From assembly GCA_017534445.1 (NCBI GenBank), contig JAFXWC010000033.1, forward strand, positions 48,674 to 112,673: DNA of 64,000 nucleotides. The letters run 5' to 3'. The stretch is from Treponema sp. (GTDB lineage Bacteria; Spirochaetota; Spirochaetia; Treponematales; Treponemataceae). Made by a program: the position numbers and the translations under genes. Under the pieces are notes generated by a model. It made no database searches and was not told where the DNA came from. It was given only the letters and a program-made list of their open reading frames with translations. Numbering within the stretch: position 1 is the stretch's first letter; every line of letters begins with the position of its first letter. This document shows positions 18,841 to 27,172 of the stretch, piece after piece.

Positions 18841-18854
18841 TTAAGGAGTTAATT

Positions 18855-19307
18855 ATGAACTGGGGTATGATTGGTGCTGGTGTTGTTATGGGCATTGCCG
18901 CTATGGGAAGTGCAATTGGTATCGGTATTGCAGGCCAGGGTGCTATTGGAGCATGGAAAAGATGTTACTTGAACAACAAGCCGGCTCCGTTCCTTCTGGT
19001 TGTTTTTGCCGGTGCTCCTCTTACACAGACAATTTACGGCTTCCTTCTTATGAACAACATGCTTGGAAAGGCAAAGGCTCTTGCAGAAGAAGCTTATAAG
19101 ACAGGCGGTCTCTTCCTCTTGGGTCTTGGTATTGCATGTGGTCTTTCTATGTGTATGTCTGCAATCGCACAGGGAAAAGCTGGTGCCGCAGGTTCCGATG
19201 CTCTTGGCGAAACAGGTAAGGGCTTTACAAACTACATCATGGTAGTTGGTCTTTGCGAAACAATCGCTTTGTTCAGCATGGTATTCGGCATGATGGTTCA
19301 GCTCTAA
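18855..19307 (+). CDS. atpK: V-type ATPase c-ring subunit K, sodium-type ligands
   Basis: Subunit K is the 16-kDa proteolipid of the rotor ring: four transmembrane helices made by duplication of a hairpin, with 150 residues. GIGIAGQGAIGAW and GIACGLSMCMSAIAQG are the two glycine-rich first helices of each half. The second half carries the ion-binding Glu, E135, in GLCETIALF; the first half has Q58 at the equivalent place. T57, Q58, Q106 and E135 line up with T64, Q65, Q110 and E139 of the sodium-binding Enterococcus NtpK, so sodium coupling is predicted. A strong AAGGAG site precedes the ATG, and a strong terminator follows. Confidence 0.95.
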   Translation: MNWGMIGAGVVMGIAAMGSAIGIGIAGQGAIGAWKRCYLNNKPAPFLLVVFAGAPLTQTIYGFLLMNNMLGKAKALAEEAYKTGGLFLLGLGIACGLSMCMSAIAQGKAGAAGSDALGETGKGFTNYIMVVGLCETIALFSMVFGMMVQL

Positions 19308-19347
19308 TAAGCAGACCATAGCATAGTAAGTTTACAGTTTTCTAAAA

Positions 19348-19392
19348 GGCTGCTCTTTTCCGTAAAGTTGGAAAGGGGCAGTCTGTTATTTT
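19348..19392 (+). terminator. Strong terminator ending the V-ATPase operon
   Basis: A 14-bp stem (GGCTGCTCTTTTCC with GGAAAGGGGCAGTC, some G-U pairs) encloses an 8-base loop and is followed by TGTTATTTT. It lies 41 bases after the atpK stop. Confidence 0.85.
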
Positions 19393-19407
19393 AAAGGGGC
19401 AAAGATT

Positions 19408-20505
19408 ATGTTCAAGACACCAAGGGTCGTTACAGTAGGCGGATTCGGCGGAATAAGGAAAATACTTGTCGGTGGAGACAATCCAGTTACAATTCAGACA
19501 ATGTGGAAAGAAGGCATTACCGATGTAACGGAGGGCTCTGAGCACCTGCAGCAAATCCTTAGGCAGATAAACACCCTAAAATCCCTTGGCTGCGACATAA
19601 TCCGCTTTGCAGTCCCCGATATGCAAAGTGCCGCTGCACTTGGAATAATAGCCTCCCACACAGACGTGCCTTTAGTTGCGGACATTCATTTTGACTACCG
19701 CCTTGCACTTGAAACGCTAAAATCAGGCCCTGTTTCCGTAATAAGAATTAATCCAGGCAACATAGGAAGCCGTGACAGGGTAGAAAAAGTGGTCAATGCC
19801 TGTAGGGAAAAGGGTGTTGCCATAAGAATCGGTGTAAACACAGGAAGCCTTCCCAAAGACCTTGAAGCCTGGGTTGAAGAAAAAAGAATGACCCGCGCAA
19901 AGGCCCTTGCAGAGACAGCCATGCGGGAAGCCGCCGTTTTTGAAGACCTTGACTTTAAGAACGTAGTCGTAAGCATGAAGGCATCATCCGTCCAGGAAAC
20001 AATAGAAGCCAACGAGGAATTTGCAAAAGAAAGCGACATTCCCCTTCATATAGGCGTTACGGAAGCCGGTCCCCTTATAAGCGGCGTCGTAAAGTCAACC
20101 CTTGCATTTTCAACCCTGCTAAAAGAAGGCCTTGGTTCCACAATCCGCGTAAGCCTTTCATCTGCACCGGAAAACGAAGTCATAGCCGGCCGGGAAATCC
20201 TGCATGAATGCGGCAAAAGGCAAGCCGGGGTTACTTTGGTAAGCTGCCCAAGATGCGGCCGTTTGGGCTTTGACGTGCACGCTTTTATGGAAAAGTGGCA
20301 GAATGAGCTCTATTCCTTAAAAAAAGATGTAACTATTGCCGTCATGGGATGTATTGTTAATGGACCTGGAGAAGGCAAGCACGCAGACCTTGGAATTGCA
20401 GGAGGCGGTGACAAGGTTATTATTTTTAAGAAGGGCAAAATAGTGCGAACAATTCCTTCCAAAGATGCCGATAAGATATTCAGAGAAGAACTGAATTCAT
20501 TGTAA
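19408..20505 (+). CDS. ispG: 4-hydroxy-3-methylbut-2-enyl diphosphate synthase IspG
   Basis: IspG (GcpE) catalyses the reductive conversion of methylerythritol cyclodiphosphate to HMBPP in the MEP isoprenoid pathway, using a 4Fe-4S cluster. The 365 residues have the TIM-barrel part (GDNPVTIQTMWKEG, VADIHFDYRLAL, RINPGNIG, RIGVNTGSL) and the C-terminal cluster domain with C280-x2-C283 and C315 in MGCIVNGPGE. These three cysteines and the following Glu are the expected ligands. The ATG follows AAAGGGGC, right after the V-ATPase terminator, so it starts a new transcription unit or depends on read-through; I see no clear promoter in the 25-base gap. Confidence 0.97.
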   Translation: MFKTPRVVTVGGFGGIRKILVGGDNPVTIQTMWKEGITDVTEGSEHLQQILRQINTLKSLGCDIIRFAVPDMQSAAALGIIASHTDVPLVADIHFDYRLALETLKSGPVSVIRINPGNIGSRDRVEKVVNACREKGVAIRIGVNTGSLPKDLEAWVEEKRMTRAKALAETAMREAAVFEDLDFKNVVVSMKASSVQETIEANEEFAKESDIPLHIGVTEAGPLISGVVKSTLAFSTLLKEGLGSTIRVSLSSAPENEVIAGREILHECGKRQAGVTLVSCPRCGRLGFDVHAFMEKWQNELYSLKKDVTIAVMGCIVNGPGEGKHADLGIAGGGDKVIIFKKGKIVRTIPSKDADKIFREELNSL

Positions 20506-20530
20506 AATTATTCCTGGGAGTCGTTTAAAT

Positions 20531-21733
20531 ATGAAGACAATTAGAAAAAAACTCGTTTCCTTGACTTTTGCCGCTATTTTTTCAGTTTGTTGCCCGCTTG
20601 CGTTTGCAAAGTCCAATGCAGAAGCCGATTATTTTTTGACATTGCGTTATGCCCAGAATGCTTTTGAAAACGGAGACTATGGTAAGGCCTTGTCTTTGGC
20701 AGAAAAAGCCAAGGATGAGCGTATAAAGGCTGTTGAAAGCGAGCTAAAAATCCTTGAGCAGACCCAGAAAATCGCAGCCGTAAGAAAAGCCGGAGATTTG
20801 CTCGATGACGTTATGGGTGAACTTAGGCAGAGAAACCAGGCAAAGGCTATCGATGTAATAGAAAACTATGTGGACAAGTACGGAAAAGACCGTTTTGACG
20901 GGAAATTCTCCAAACTCAAGGAATTTATAGTCAGAAATAAGAATTTTCCTGAGTCTGATTTTTTAATTGGCAAGATTTATAGGCTGGAAGGTGAAACTTC
21001 TGTTGCCGAAGACTATATGAACAAGGCCTACGACAAAAAGGACATACTGAACGTTCCCGACCTAAAGTATGACATTCTCTATGAACTCGCTGAAATTTCA
21101 AAAGACAAGCATGACAATGACGGTTACGAGCGCTATTTTAAGAACATTCTAAAAGACGACAAATATTACGCGGATGAAGAGCCCAAAGACGCAAAGGCTG
21201 CAATGAATGTTGGTTCTGCCGAAAATTCAAGGGCCATCCACAACAAGCGTGCCTATATGAATTCTCTCGTAAGGCTCATAAAGACAAACCGTGCGGACAG
21301 CGTGGAAAAATTCTTCCTTATGTACCGCAACGACTCAGACATTTCCACAAAGGCCTTGGCCGGACTTTCAGACTTCTACTATAAGCAGGGCGAAAATGAA
21401 AAAGCCTTGCGCTGTTCTGCCCTTGGATGCATAACCGCCTTGACAAAAATCGAAGAAATCCTTAAAGACCGCCTTACGGATTATAGCTATACTTCTTTTG
21501 CAGACCTCTTAAAAAATGCTTCTGCCTACAGTGACATTGTAAGCTGGGGCAACAAAAACGGTATCTGGCAGATGTATTTCAATTTTGCAGAGATTGTCAA
21601 CAGTTGTGGTTGCAAGAATTTTGCCCAGGAATTGTTCTCTATCCTTAAAGATTACGAACCTGAAGTTTATTGGCGCAACAGGGCAGAGCGCTCTTATGAA
21701 AAACTTACAGGACCTGCTCCCTTGCAGCAATAA
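20531..21733 (+). CDS. Secreted helical-repeat protein of unknown function
   Basis: A 400-residue protein with a good signal peptide (MKTIRKK, hydrophobic stretch, cleavage likely after AFA at about 26). No lipobox is seen: the cysteines in the hydrophobic core lack the L-x-G/A-C context. The mature part starts with a TPR-like helical pair (YFLTLRYAQNAFENGDYGKALSLAEKA) and stays helical and charged throughout. It is likely periplasmic. The start follows a GGGAG site, and a strong terminator lies downstream. Similar signal-peptide TPR-type proteins are common in Treponema, but I cannot name this one. Confidence 0.85.
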   Translation: MKTIRKKLVSLTFAAIFSVCCPLAFAKSNAEADYFLTLRYAQNAFENGDYGKALSLAEKAKDERIKAVESELKILEQTQKIAAVRKAGDLLDDVMGELRQRNQAKAIDVIENYVDKYGKDRFDGKFSKLKEFIVRNKNFPESDFLIGKIYRLEGETSVAEDYMNKAYDKKDILNVPDLKYDILYELAEISKDKHDNDGYERYFKNILKDDKYYADEEPKDAKAAMNVGSAENSRAIHNKRAYMNSLVRLIKTNRADSVEKFFLMYRNDSDISTKALAGLSDFYYKQGENEKALRCSALGCITALTKIEEILKDRLTDYSYTSFADLLKNASAYSDIVSWGNKNGIWQMYFNFAEIVNSCGCKNFAQELFSILKDYEPEVYWRNRAERSYEKLTGPAPLQQ

Positions 21734-21765
21734 TAAATTCTTGGAGCGTATTGCTCTTTTAACTG

Positions 21766-21797
21766 TGCGTAAGGTCATGCCTTACGCAATTTTTTTT
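21766..21797 (+). terminator. Terminator after the secreted repeat protein
   Basis: A perfect 9-bp stem (TGCGTAAGG with CCTTACGCA), a 5-base loop and a run of eight T. It lies just before a dispersed repeat copy in the convergent gap. Confidence 0.9.
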
Positions 21798-21800
21798 CTT

Positions 21801-21878
21801 ACCCGCTTTCCAGGGCTACGCTTTCGCTCCGGCCCGCTGGCGCGGTCTTGCTGCGCAACCCTTCCAATCGGGGCTAGG
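21801..21878 (-). repeat. Dispersed hairpin repeat, copy A
   Basis: Read on the minus strand, this 78-base stretch matches the plus strand at 60324-60411. The shared blocks are CCGATTG-AAGGGTTGC, GCAAGACCGC, GCGGGCCGGAGCG and CGTAGCCCTGGAAAGCGGGT. Three small hairpins lie in a row, and their stems and loops differ between copies while pairing is kept (TTGC/GCAA here, TTGCC/GGCAA there; CCGC/GCGG here, CCGCC/GGCGG there). It lies between two convergent genes, next to a terminator. Confidence 0.75.
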
Positions 21879-21891
21879 CTTCTTGTGTCTT

Positions 21892-23520
21892 TTAGTACTG
21901 CAAGCCAAGACCAAAGGTAAATTCATATTTTTTGCACTGTTCTCGCCAGTCTTGGTTTATGTGGCCTCCGCCAAGCCATCTTCCCACGTCCACACCCATG
22001 CTTGCGCGCACTACAAAGCTCTTCCACCTCTGCATAAAGAAAAGGGCCTCCAGACCCGCTGCGTAGAATCCGTCCTTGTAGTTAAAGGTCATGTCCGTGG
22101 CATAGTTATGGGTAAGTCCAATATCCATAAAGGGAGAAAGCTGGAATTCAAAGTCAAGGTAGGGGCAGATTTTGTGGGGAATCCAACCAATTATTTTTAT
22201 TGGAGCCGGTGCCGTATTGTATGAGCCAAAAATCTTATATCCCCAGTCCATCCAGTGTGTGGTGATTATGTGTACCGGCATGTCAATGGAAAACTGTAGT
22301 CCTGTGTCAGAATCAAGGGCTTCCTTGTCAAAATCCTTGTATTCCTGCTCATCCTTAATACCGCGGAGCCTTGATCCAAGCTTGTTTTGGTGCCCGTTTT
22401 TGATTACATAGTAGTACGTGTCAACAGTTATTCCAACCCAATCCCAGAAAGAAGTGAAGAATTTGGATTCAATTTCTACAGACGGAGAAAGGGTTGAAGT
22501 CTTGAAATTCCAAGAGAAACCCTGCCGTATTGACTCTGAGTAACCCTCTCTGAAATTTCCGTTCCAGTTTTCATCGTTTATGGAAATTTTGTGCGCGATA
22601 TTCATCGTTGGGCCAAAAAGGTCTTCGTTTAAAGAAGAGATTCCGTCTTTGTCCCAGTTGTAGGTAACCGATGCAGACGGGGTGTATACTACAGGCGTAA
22701 ATTTGTTGATCTTTCCCAGTGTAAGGGGAACGTCAATGCCGCCTTCCTCTACAAAGTAAAATTCGTCACCGTATTCTGCATAGTCCATGTCGCGGACAAC
22801 TGATTGTATTGCGTGTATGTTAAAAGAATTTTCCTCCCCAAAGGGAACACCTATTTTTATGCCTGTCGAAACACTATACTCAGGCATTTTTTCACCCAGT
22901 GTCCAGGAAAAGGAAACGTCGTTTGTCCATGCGTTTTCTGTTATTCCAATGTCAAAGGGATAGTCAAAGTCAAAATTTGACCCCAACTCTATCTTCTTGA
23001 AATTTGTCGGCTCATCATCGTTTCCGAACTGGGCGTTAACATCCAGATTGAAGGTGTTTAGCGTACCAAGAAAGTTCTTGTCCTTGAGCTTTACCTTCAG
23101 GTTTGCACCGTTGTTGGAGTTGTAGCTGGGTTTGGGAAGGGCAAGAAGGTTATGGGCCTCTGCGACCTTTATTTCCAGTAGGACAGGCGTTATGTTACCG
23201 GACTTGGGCAGAGTCTTGTACTTTATTTCTGTTTCCGAAAAGAGCCTTGTGTTGTCGTATTTCTGCTTTATGTCGGCAATGTAGGCTTCCAACTCTTCCT
23301 TTGACGTAAAGACCTGCTTTTTGCTTATTTTATATAGACGCTTTAATGCTGATTTTTGCGTGATTCCCTTTGATTTGTATTCAACATCCTTAATCCTGTA
23401 GGAAACCTGGGGAACTGTCTGTTCGGCTTCCTGCACTTCTTGCGGAAAACAGGTGCTTGCAAGGGAAATTGCAATTGCAAAACTAAGAAGAAGCTTTTTT
23501 GTGCTTTTTGTAATACTCAT
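21892..23520 (-). CDS. Outer-membrane barrel protein with one POTRA-like domain
   Basis: The 542 residues start with a signal peptide (to about 26, SLASTCFPQ). A single POTRA-like domain follows (about 38-115, with IKDVEYKSKG and an ELEAYIADIKQKYDNTR helix). The remainder is a series of amphipathic strands with alternating hydrophobic residues, ending FTFGLGLQY, so the last residue is aromatic as in outer-membrane barrels. It resembles the BamA/TamA superfamily but is short and has one POTRA, so a specific translocation or surface role is open. The start is at an AAGGAG site, immediately after the sugar-transferase stop with no gap. It is the last gene of the polysaccharide operon. Confidence 0.75.
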   Translation of the reverse strand: MSITKSTKKLLLSFAIAISLASTCFPQEVQEAEQTVPQVSYRIKDVEYKSKGITQKSALKRLYKISKKQVFTSKEELEAYIADIKQKYDNTRLFSETEIKYKTLPKSGNITPVLLEIKVAEAHNLLALPKPSYNSNNGANLKVKLKDKNFLGTLNTFNLDVNAQFGNDDEPTNFKKIELGSNFDFDYPFDIGITENAWTNDVSFSWTLGEKMPEYSVSTGIKIGVPFGEENSFNIHAIQSVVRDMDYAEYGDEFYFVEEGGIDVPLTLGKINKFTPVVYTPSASVTYNWDKDGISSLNEDLFGPTMNIAHKISINDENWNGNFREGYSESIRQGFSWNFKTSTLSPSVEIESKFFTSFWDWVGITVDTYYYVIKNGHQNKLGSRLRGIKDEQEYKDFDKEALDSDTGLQFSIDMPVHIITTHWMDWGYKIFGSYNTAPAPIKIIGWIPHKICPYLDFEFQLSPFMDIGLTHNYATDMTFNYKDGFYAAGLEALFFMQRWKSFVVRASMGVDVGRWLGGGHINQDWREQCKKYEFTFGLGLQY

Positions 23521-24942
23521 TTAGTAGGCTCCTTTTCCTTTAAGCACAACCCAAATTGTTTTTATGATAATCCAAAGGTCAAGCCAGATGGACCAGTTCT
23601 GTATATAGTATGTGTCAAGGGTGATTCTTTCTTCGTAGCCTGTATCGCTTCTTCCTGAAATCTGCCACATTCCGCTTAGTCCTGGCTGAGCAGAGAGAAC
23701 GTAGTCTTCGTATTCACCATACTTCTTAAGTTCAGGCTGTGTAACCGGGCGTGGTCCAACAAAAGACATGTCTCCGGCCAAAATATTCCACAGCTGGGGC
23801 AATTCGTCAAGGCTGGTCTTTCTAAGGAATTTTCCGGTCTTGGTAACGCGGGGGTCATCAGTAAATTTCCTGTCTTTTTCCCATTCTGCCGCACGTACAG
23901 GGTCTGTTGCAAGAATTTCCTTGAGTTTTTCAGCTGCGTCAATCCCCATGGAGCGGAATTTCCAGCACTTGATTTCCCTGTGGTTCTTTCCGACTCTTTT
24001 GTGGCCATAAAAAATAGGACCAGGGGAATCAATTTTTATTGCAATAATGATGAATAGGGATGCTATCAGTGCTATAGGCAAGGCCGCAAGACAGAGGAAA
24101 ATGTCCATAAGTCTCTTAATCAGAAGGGCACGGCGCTTTGTAAGCTGGTTTGTGGAAGAAAATGCAAGAATTCCTCCCAAGTCCCGCATGTGAAGCGAAA
24201 GGTTTGTTACAATCTGCTGCTTTGGAACCTTGATAAGGTAGCGGAAGGTTGTCTGCAAAAGCGGAAGGTGTTCTGAATAGTCGCTTATGATGGCTACCTT
24301 TATGTTAAGCTCCTTTATCATGTTGAATATCTTATCGCTAAAGTTAAAGACAGGAACGTTATTGTATGTTTCTGGATGGTTCTGTGAAGAAGTGATAATC
24401 AGGGCCGGGCTGTAGATGTATTCCTTGTGGGTTATAAGCCTGTCTACGATTATGTTGGCGGCATCCCCCTTTGAAAAGACGACTACAGGTACGGAATTTA
24501 GCTTCGAATTCCTAAATGCCATGTGGAATATTTCCCTCATGACAGGCAGCATAATGGAAGCGAATGGCCATGCAATTAAAAGGGCAATGCTTATTGGCCA
24601 GCGGTCCCTTGCTTCAACGTTTATGCTGATTGCAATTCCCATTAGTCCAAAGAAGGAGCAGAGGGAAATTCTCTTGATTTCTTCCTGAGGGGCTAAAAGT
24701 ATGCCTGGGTAAAGGTTTGCCGCATAGAAAACAATCAGAAAAAGTGGCAAGTACCTTGAATATGTGACGAATGAGCGGAAATTTATCCATGAATTGTTTA
24801 TGGCATTGACTATGAAGAATCCAGTTCCTATGCACAGCAAGAGGATAAAGGCATCCAGACCCATTAACGTTATTCCGCAGAAAAATGAGCTGGTGGACTT
24901 ATAGCGGGCTTTAAATGACTTTTTGAATTCTTCTGTTTCCAT
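23521..24942 (-). CDS. Polyprenyl-phosphate sugar phosphotransferase (WbaP/RfbP type)
   Basis: The 473-residue integral membrane enzyme transfers a sugar-1-phosphate to undecaprenyl phosphate, which starts glycan assembly at the inner membrane. Four N-terminal hydrophobic segments (about 22-125) and a CoA-binding-like middle domain (145-245) precede a further membrane helix (280-305). The catalytic C-terminal domain has KCWKFRSMGIDA, KTSLDELPQLWNILAGDMS, GPRPV and PGLSGMWQISGRS. These are all signatures of the bacterial sugar transferase family. The sugar donor cannot be read from sequence. A good promoter sits upstream at 24962-24990; the next gene, a barrel protein, begins at the adjacent base. 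Confidence 0.93.
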   Translation of the reverse strand: METEEFKKSFKARYKSTSSFFCGITLMGLDAFILLLCIGTGFFIVNAINNSWINFRSFVTYSRYLPLFLIVFYAANLYPGILLAPQEEIKRISLCSFFGLMGIAISINVEARDRWPISIALLIAWPFASIMLPVMREIFHMAFRNSKLNSVPVVVFSKGDAANIIVDRLITHKEYIYSPALIITSSQNHPETYNNVPVFNFSDKIFNMIKELNIKVAIISDYSEHLPLLQTTFRYLIKVPKQQIVTNLSLHMRDLGGILAFSSTNQLTKRRALLIKRLMDIFLCLAALPIALIASLFIIIAIKIDSPGPIFYGHKRVGKNHREIKCWKFRSMGIDAAEKLKEILATDPVRAAEWEKDRKFTDDPRVTKTGKFLRKTSLDELPQLWNILAGDMSFVGPRPVTQPELKKYGEYEDYVLSAQPGLSGMWQISGRSDTGYEERITLDTYYIQNWSIWLDLWIIIKTIWVVLKGKGAY

Positions 24943-24961
24943 AGTTTTATTTATCTTTAAA

Positions 24962-24990
24962 ATTATAGCATATAAACTGAATTATGTCTA
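24962..24990 (-). promoter_or_regulatory. Internal promoter before the sugar transferase gene
   Basis: On the minus strand TAGACA and a perfect TATAAT are spaced by exactly 17 bases. The -10 ends 19 bases before the ATG at 24942. No strong ribosome site follows. Confidence 0.65.
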
Positions 24991-25014
24991 TAAAGTCCAT
25001 TTCTTAAGCAGGGC

Positions 25015-26136
25015 TTATCTGGCGGAATAGTTTTTTTCTATCCACTTAAGGTATTCACCGCTTTTTATGTTGTCTATCCACTCGCGGTTTGCAAGGTACC
25101 ATTTTACGGTAAGTAGAAGGCCCTGCTCAAAGGTCATTTTGCGCTCCCAGCCAAGCTCTGCCTTTATTTTTGAGCAGTCAATGGCATAGCGCGCATCGTG
25201 GCCGGGGCGGTCCTTTACATGCACGATTGTCTTTTTTACCGCATCTTGGTCAAGGCCTGTTTCCTTTGCCGTAAGCTCAATCAGCTTGTTTAGAAGGTCT
25301 ATGTTCTGCCACTCGTTTTCACCGCCTATGTTGTACTTTTGGCCGGCTATTCCAGAATTTACAATTTGCCATACTGCGCGGTTGTGGTCTTCAACATAAA
25401 TCCAGTCGCGTATGTTTTTGCCTTCTCCGTAGACAGGCAGCTCTTTGGCTTCGCGGATATTGTTCACCATAAGGGGGATTAGCTTTTCCGGGAACTGGTA
25501 GGGGCCGTAGTTGTTGGTGCAGTTGCTTAGGGTTACCGGAAGTCCGTAGGTGTGAAAGTAGGCCATTGCAATGTGGTCGCTCGAAGCCTTGCTTGCTGAA
25601 TAGGGGGAGCGGGGGTCGTAGGGGGTTGTCTCCGTAAAATAGCCGCTTGGACCTAGTGAGCCGTATACCTCATCCGTTGATATGTGATGGAAGAGGACGT
25701 CATCACGCTTTTTGTCCAGCGAGACGCCCCAGTATTGTCTTGCCGCATCCAAAAGCGTGAAGGTACCGTTTACATTTGTCTTAAGAAAGGCTTCCGGTCC
25801 CAATATTGAGCGGTCTACATGGGATTCCGCCGCAAAGTGAACCACAGTGTCAATGTCATACTGGTTAAAAATACGCTCAATCTGAGCCCTGTCGGTTATG
25901 TCAACTTTTTCAAAGAAATATCTTTTGCCGCCGAATTCATCTTGAACGGCCTTAAGGTTTTCCGGGTTACCGGCGTATGTAAGGCAGTCAACATTAATTA
26001 TGTTTCCAGAAAAAGCCGCATCCTGAAATTTTTTCTGACCAGTTGCGCTCTTTCCAAAGAGGTAGTTGATGAAGTTGCTGCCAATAAAACCGCATCCGCC
26101 TGTTACCAGGATGTTCTTAAGCTTTCGGCCTTTCAA
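25015..26136 (-). CDS. rfbB: dTDP-glucose 4,6-dehydratase
   Basis: RfbB converts dTDP-glucose to dTDP-4-keto-6-deoxyglucose, the second step of dTDP-rhamnose synthesis. This extended short-chain dehydrogenase has 373 residues. It carries the NAD motif TGGCGFIGSNF near 12, HFAAESHVDRSI, the catalytic ISTDEVYGSLG with Thr-Asp-Glu, and YSASKASSDH with the YxxxK pair. The protein starts at TTG 26136 with AAGGAG seven bases upstream, located in the end of rfbD. Gene order here is A-C-D-B rather than the enterobacterial B-D-A-C. Confidence 0.96.
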   Translation of the reverse strand: MKGRKLKNILVTGGCGFIGSNFINYLFGKSATGQKKFQDAAFSGNIINVDCLTYAGNPENLKAVQDEFGGKRYFFEKVDITDRAQIERIFNQYDIDTVVHFAAESHVDRSILGPEAFLKTNVNGTFTLLDAARQYWGVSLDKKRDDVLFHHISTDEVYGSLGPSGYFTETTPYDPRSPYSASKASSDHIAMAYFHTYGLPVTLSNCTNNYGPYQFPEKLIPLMVNNIREAKELPVYGEGKNIRDWIYVEDHNRAVWQIVNSGIAGQKYNIGGENEWQNIDLLNKLIELTAKETGLDQDAVKKTIVHVKDRPGHDARYAIDCSKIKAELGWERKMTFEQGLLLTVKWYLANREWIDNIKSGEYLKWIEKNYSAR

Positions 26137-26137
26137 A

Positions 26138-27097
26138 TTATTCTCCTTTGAAATTTTCTGACTTTATGAATCTTTCAAGGCTTTCTTCCCATGAAGGAAT
26201 CTTAAGTTTTAAAGCCTTTTGAATCTTATCCTTGCTCAAAACCGAATAATGGGGTCTTTTTGCTGCTGTCGGGTATTCTTCCGTAGAGCAGGGGCTTATA
26301 GTACAATCTTGCGTTATGCGCTTGTATTTTTTGCCCAGTTCACAAATCTTTTTTGCAAATTCGTACCAGGTTGTTTCTCCGGAATTTGTAAACTGATAGA
26401 TACCGTACGGTAGGGCGGAATTCTTTCCGAACAGTTTTGGGGCATTTACCGAAGTCAATATGATTTTAATGATTGTGCTTGCAAGATCTGCTGCATTCGT
26501 TGGGCTTCCCCTCTGGTCGTTTACTACGGAGATGCTGTCTTTTGTGTTTAAAAGCTTTGTCATGGAATAGACGAAGTTGTGTCCGTTGAATCCGTAAAGC
26601 CATGCGGTGCGGATAATGTAGTACTGGGTCATTTCCTTTTGAACCGCATCTTCTCCTGCTGCCTTTGTTGTACCGTATACGCTCTGTGGATTCTTTGCGC
26701 TTTCTTCTGTATAAGGAAAGTTTTCAGTGCCGTCAAAAACGTAGTCCGTGGAGATATGAATAAGCTTTGCGCCAATGTGGCGTGCCGCGCGGGCAATGTT
26801 TCTTGCTCCGTCCTCGTTGAGTTTCTTGGCAAGATCAGCTTCTTCTTCTGCCTTGTCTACGGCAGTGTAACCCGCACAGTTTATAATCCATGTGATTTTT
26901 GTGGGGAGCTTTCCCTTTGCTACAGTGCTGCCTGTCCTGTTTGCCGCAATGTCATGGGATTCAGCAAAGTTGTCAAGTTCTTCCAAGTTCGTAATGTCTA
27001 CTTCTTTGTCTGTTCCTACCCAGTTTATTTTATTTGCAGTAAGCTGCCTGCCAAGTTCAGATCCAAGCATTCCCTTACAGCCGATAAGCCAAATCAT
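26138..27097 (-). CDS. rfbD: dTDP-4-dehydrorhamnose reductase
   Basis: RfbD carries out the final NAD(P)H-dependent reduction to dTDP-L-rhamnose. The 319 residues contain the dinucleotide motif GCKGMLGSELG near the N-terminus, ISTDYVFDGT, and YGTTKAAGED with the catalytic Tyr and Lys. The family length is about 290, and the excess comes from an insert near residues 50-68. A GAGGTGA ribosome site precedes the ATG, and an internal promoter lies upstream. rfbB follows two bases after the stop. Confidence 0.95.
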   Translation of the reverse strand: MIWLIGCKGMLGSELGRQLTANKINWVGTDKEVDITNLEELDNFAESHDIAANRTGSTVAKGKLPTKITWIINCAGYTAVDKAEEEADLAKKLNEDGARNIARAARHIGAKLIHISTDYVFDGTENFPYTEESAKNPQSVYGTTKAAGEDAVQKEMTQYYIIRTAWLYGFNGHNFVYSMTKLLNTKDSISVVNDQRGSPTNAADLASTIIKIILTSVNAPKLFGKNSALPYGIYQFTNSGETTWYEFAKKICELGKKYKRITQDCTISPCSTEEYPTAAKRPHYSVLSKDKIQKALKLKIPSWEESLERFIKSENFKGE

Positions 27098-27115
27098 AAT
27101 TCACCTCTGTTTTTT

Positions 27116-27144
27116 ATTATAGGCGTTTCAGAGTGTTTTTTCAA
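27116..27144 (-). promoter_or_regulatory. Internal promoter before rfbD
   Basis: On the minus strand TTGAAA and TATAAT lie 17 bases apart in the only sizeable gap (75 bases) among the rfb genes. The match to consensus is very good. It would let rfbD-rfbB be transcribed independently of rfbA-rfbC. Confidence 0.7.
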
Positions 27145-27172
27145 GAACTTTTGCAAGGGGGAGGCCTATGTT

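Noticed and set aside
21766..21878. CRISPR-like repeat near the terminator and repeat copy A
   Set aside because: There is only one unit here, with no regular spacers and no cas genes anywhere in the window.
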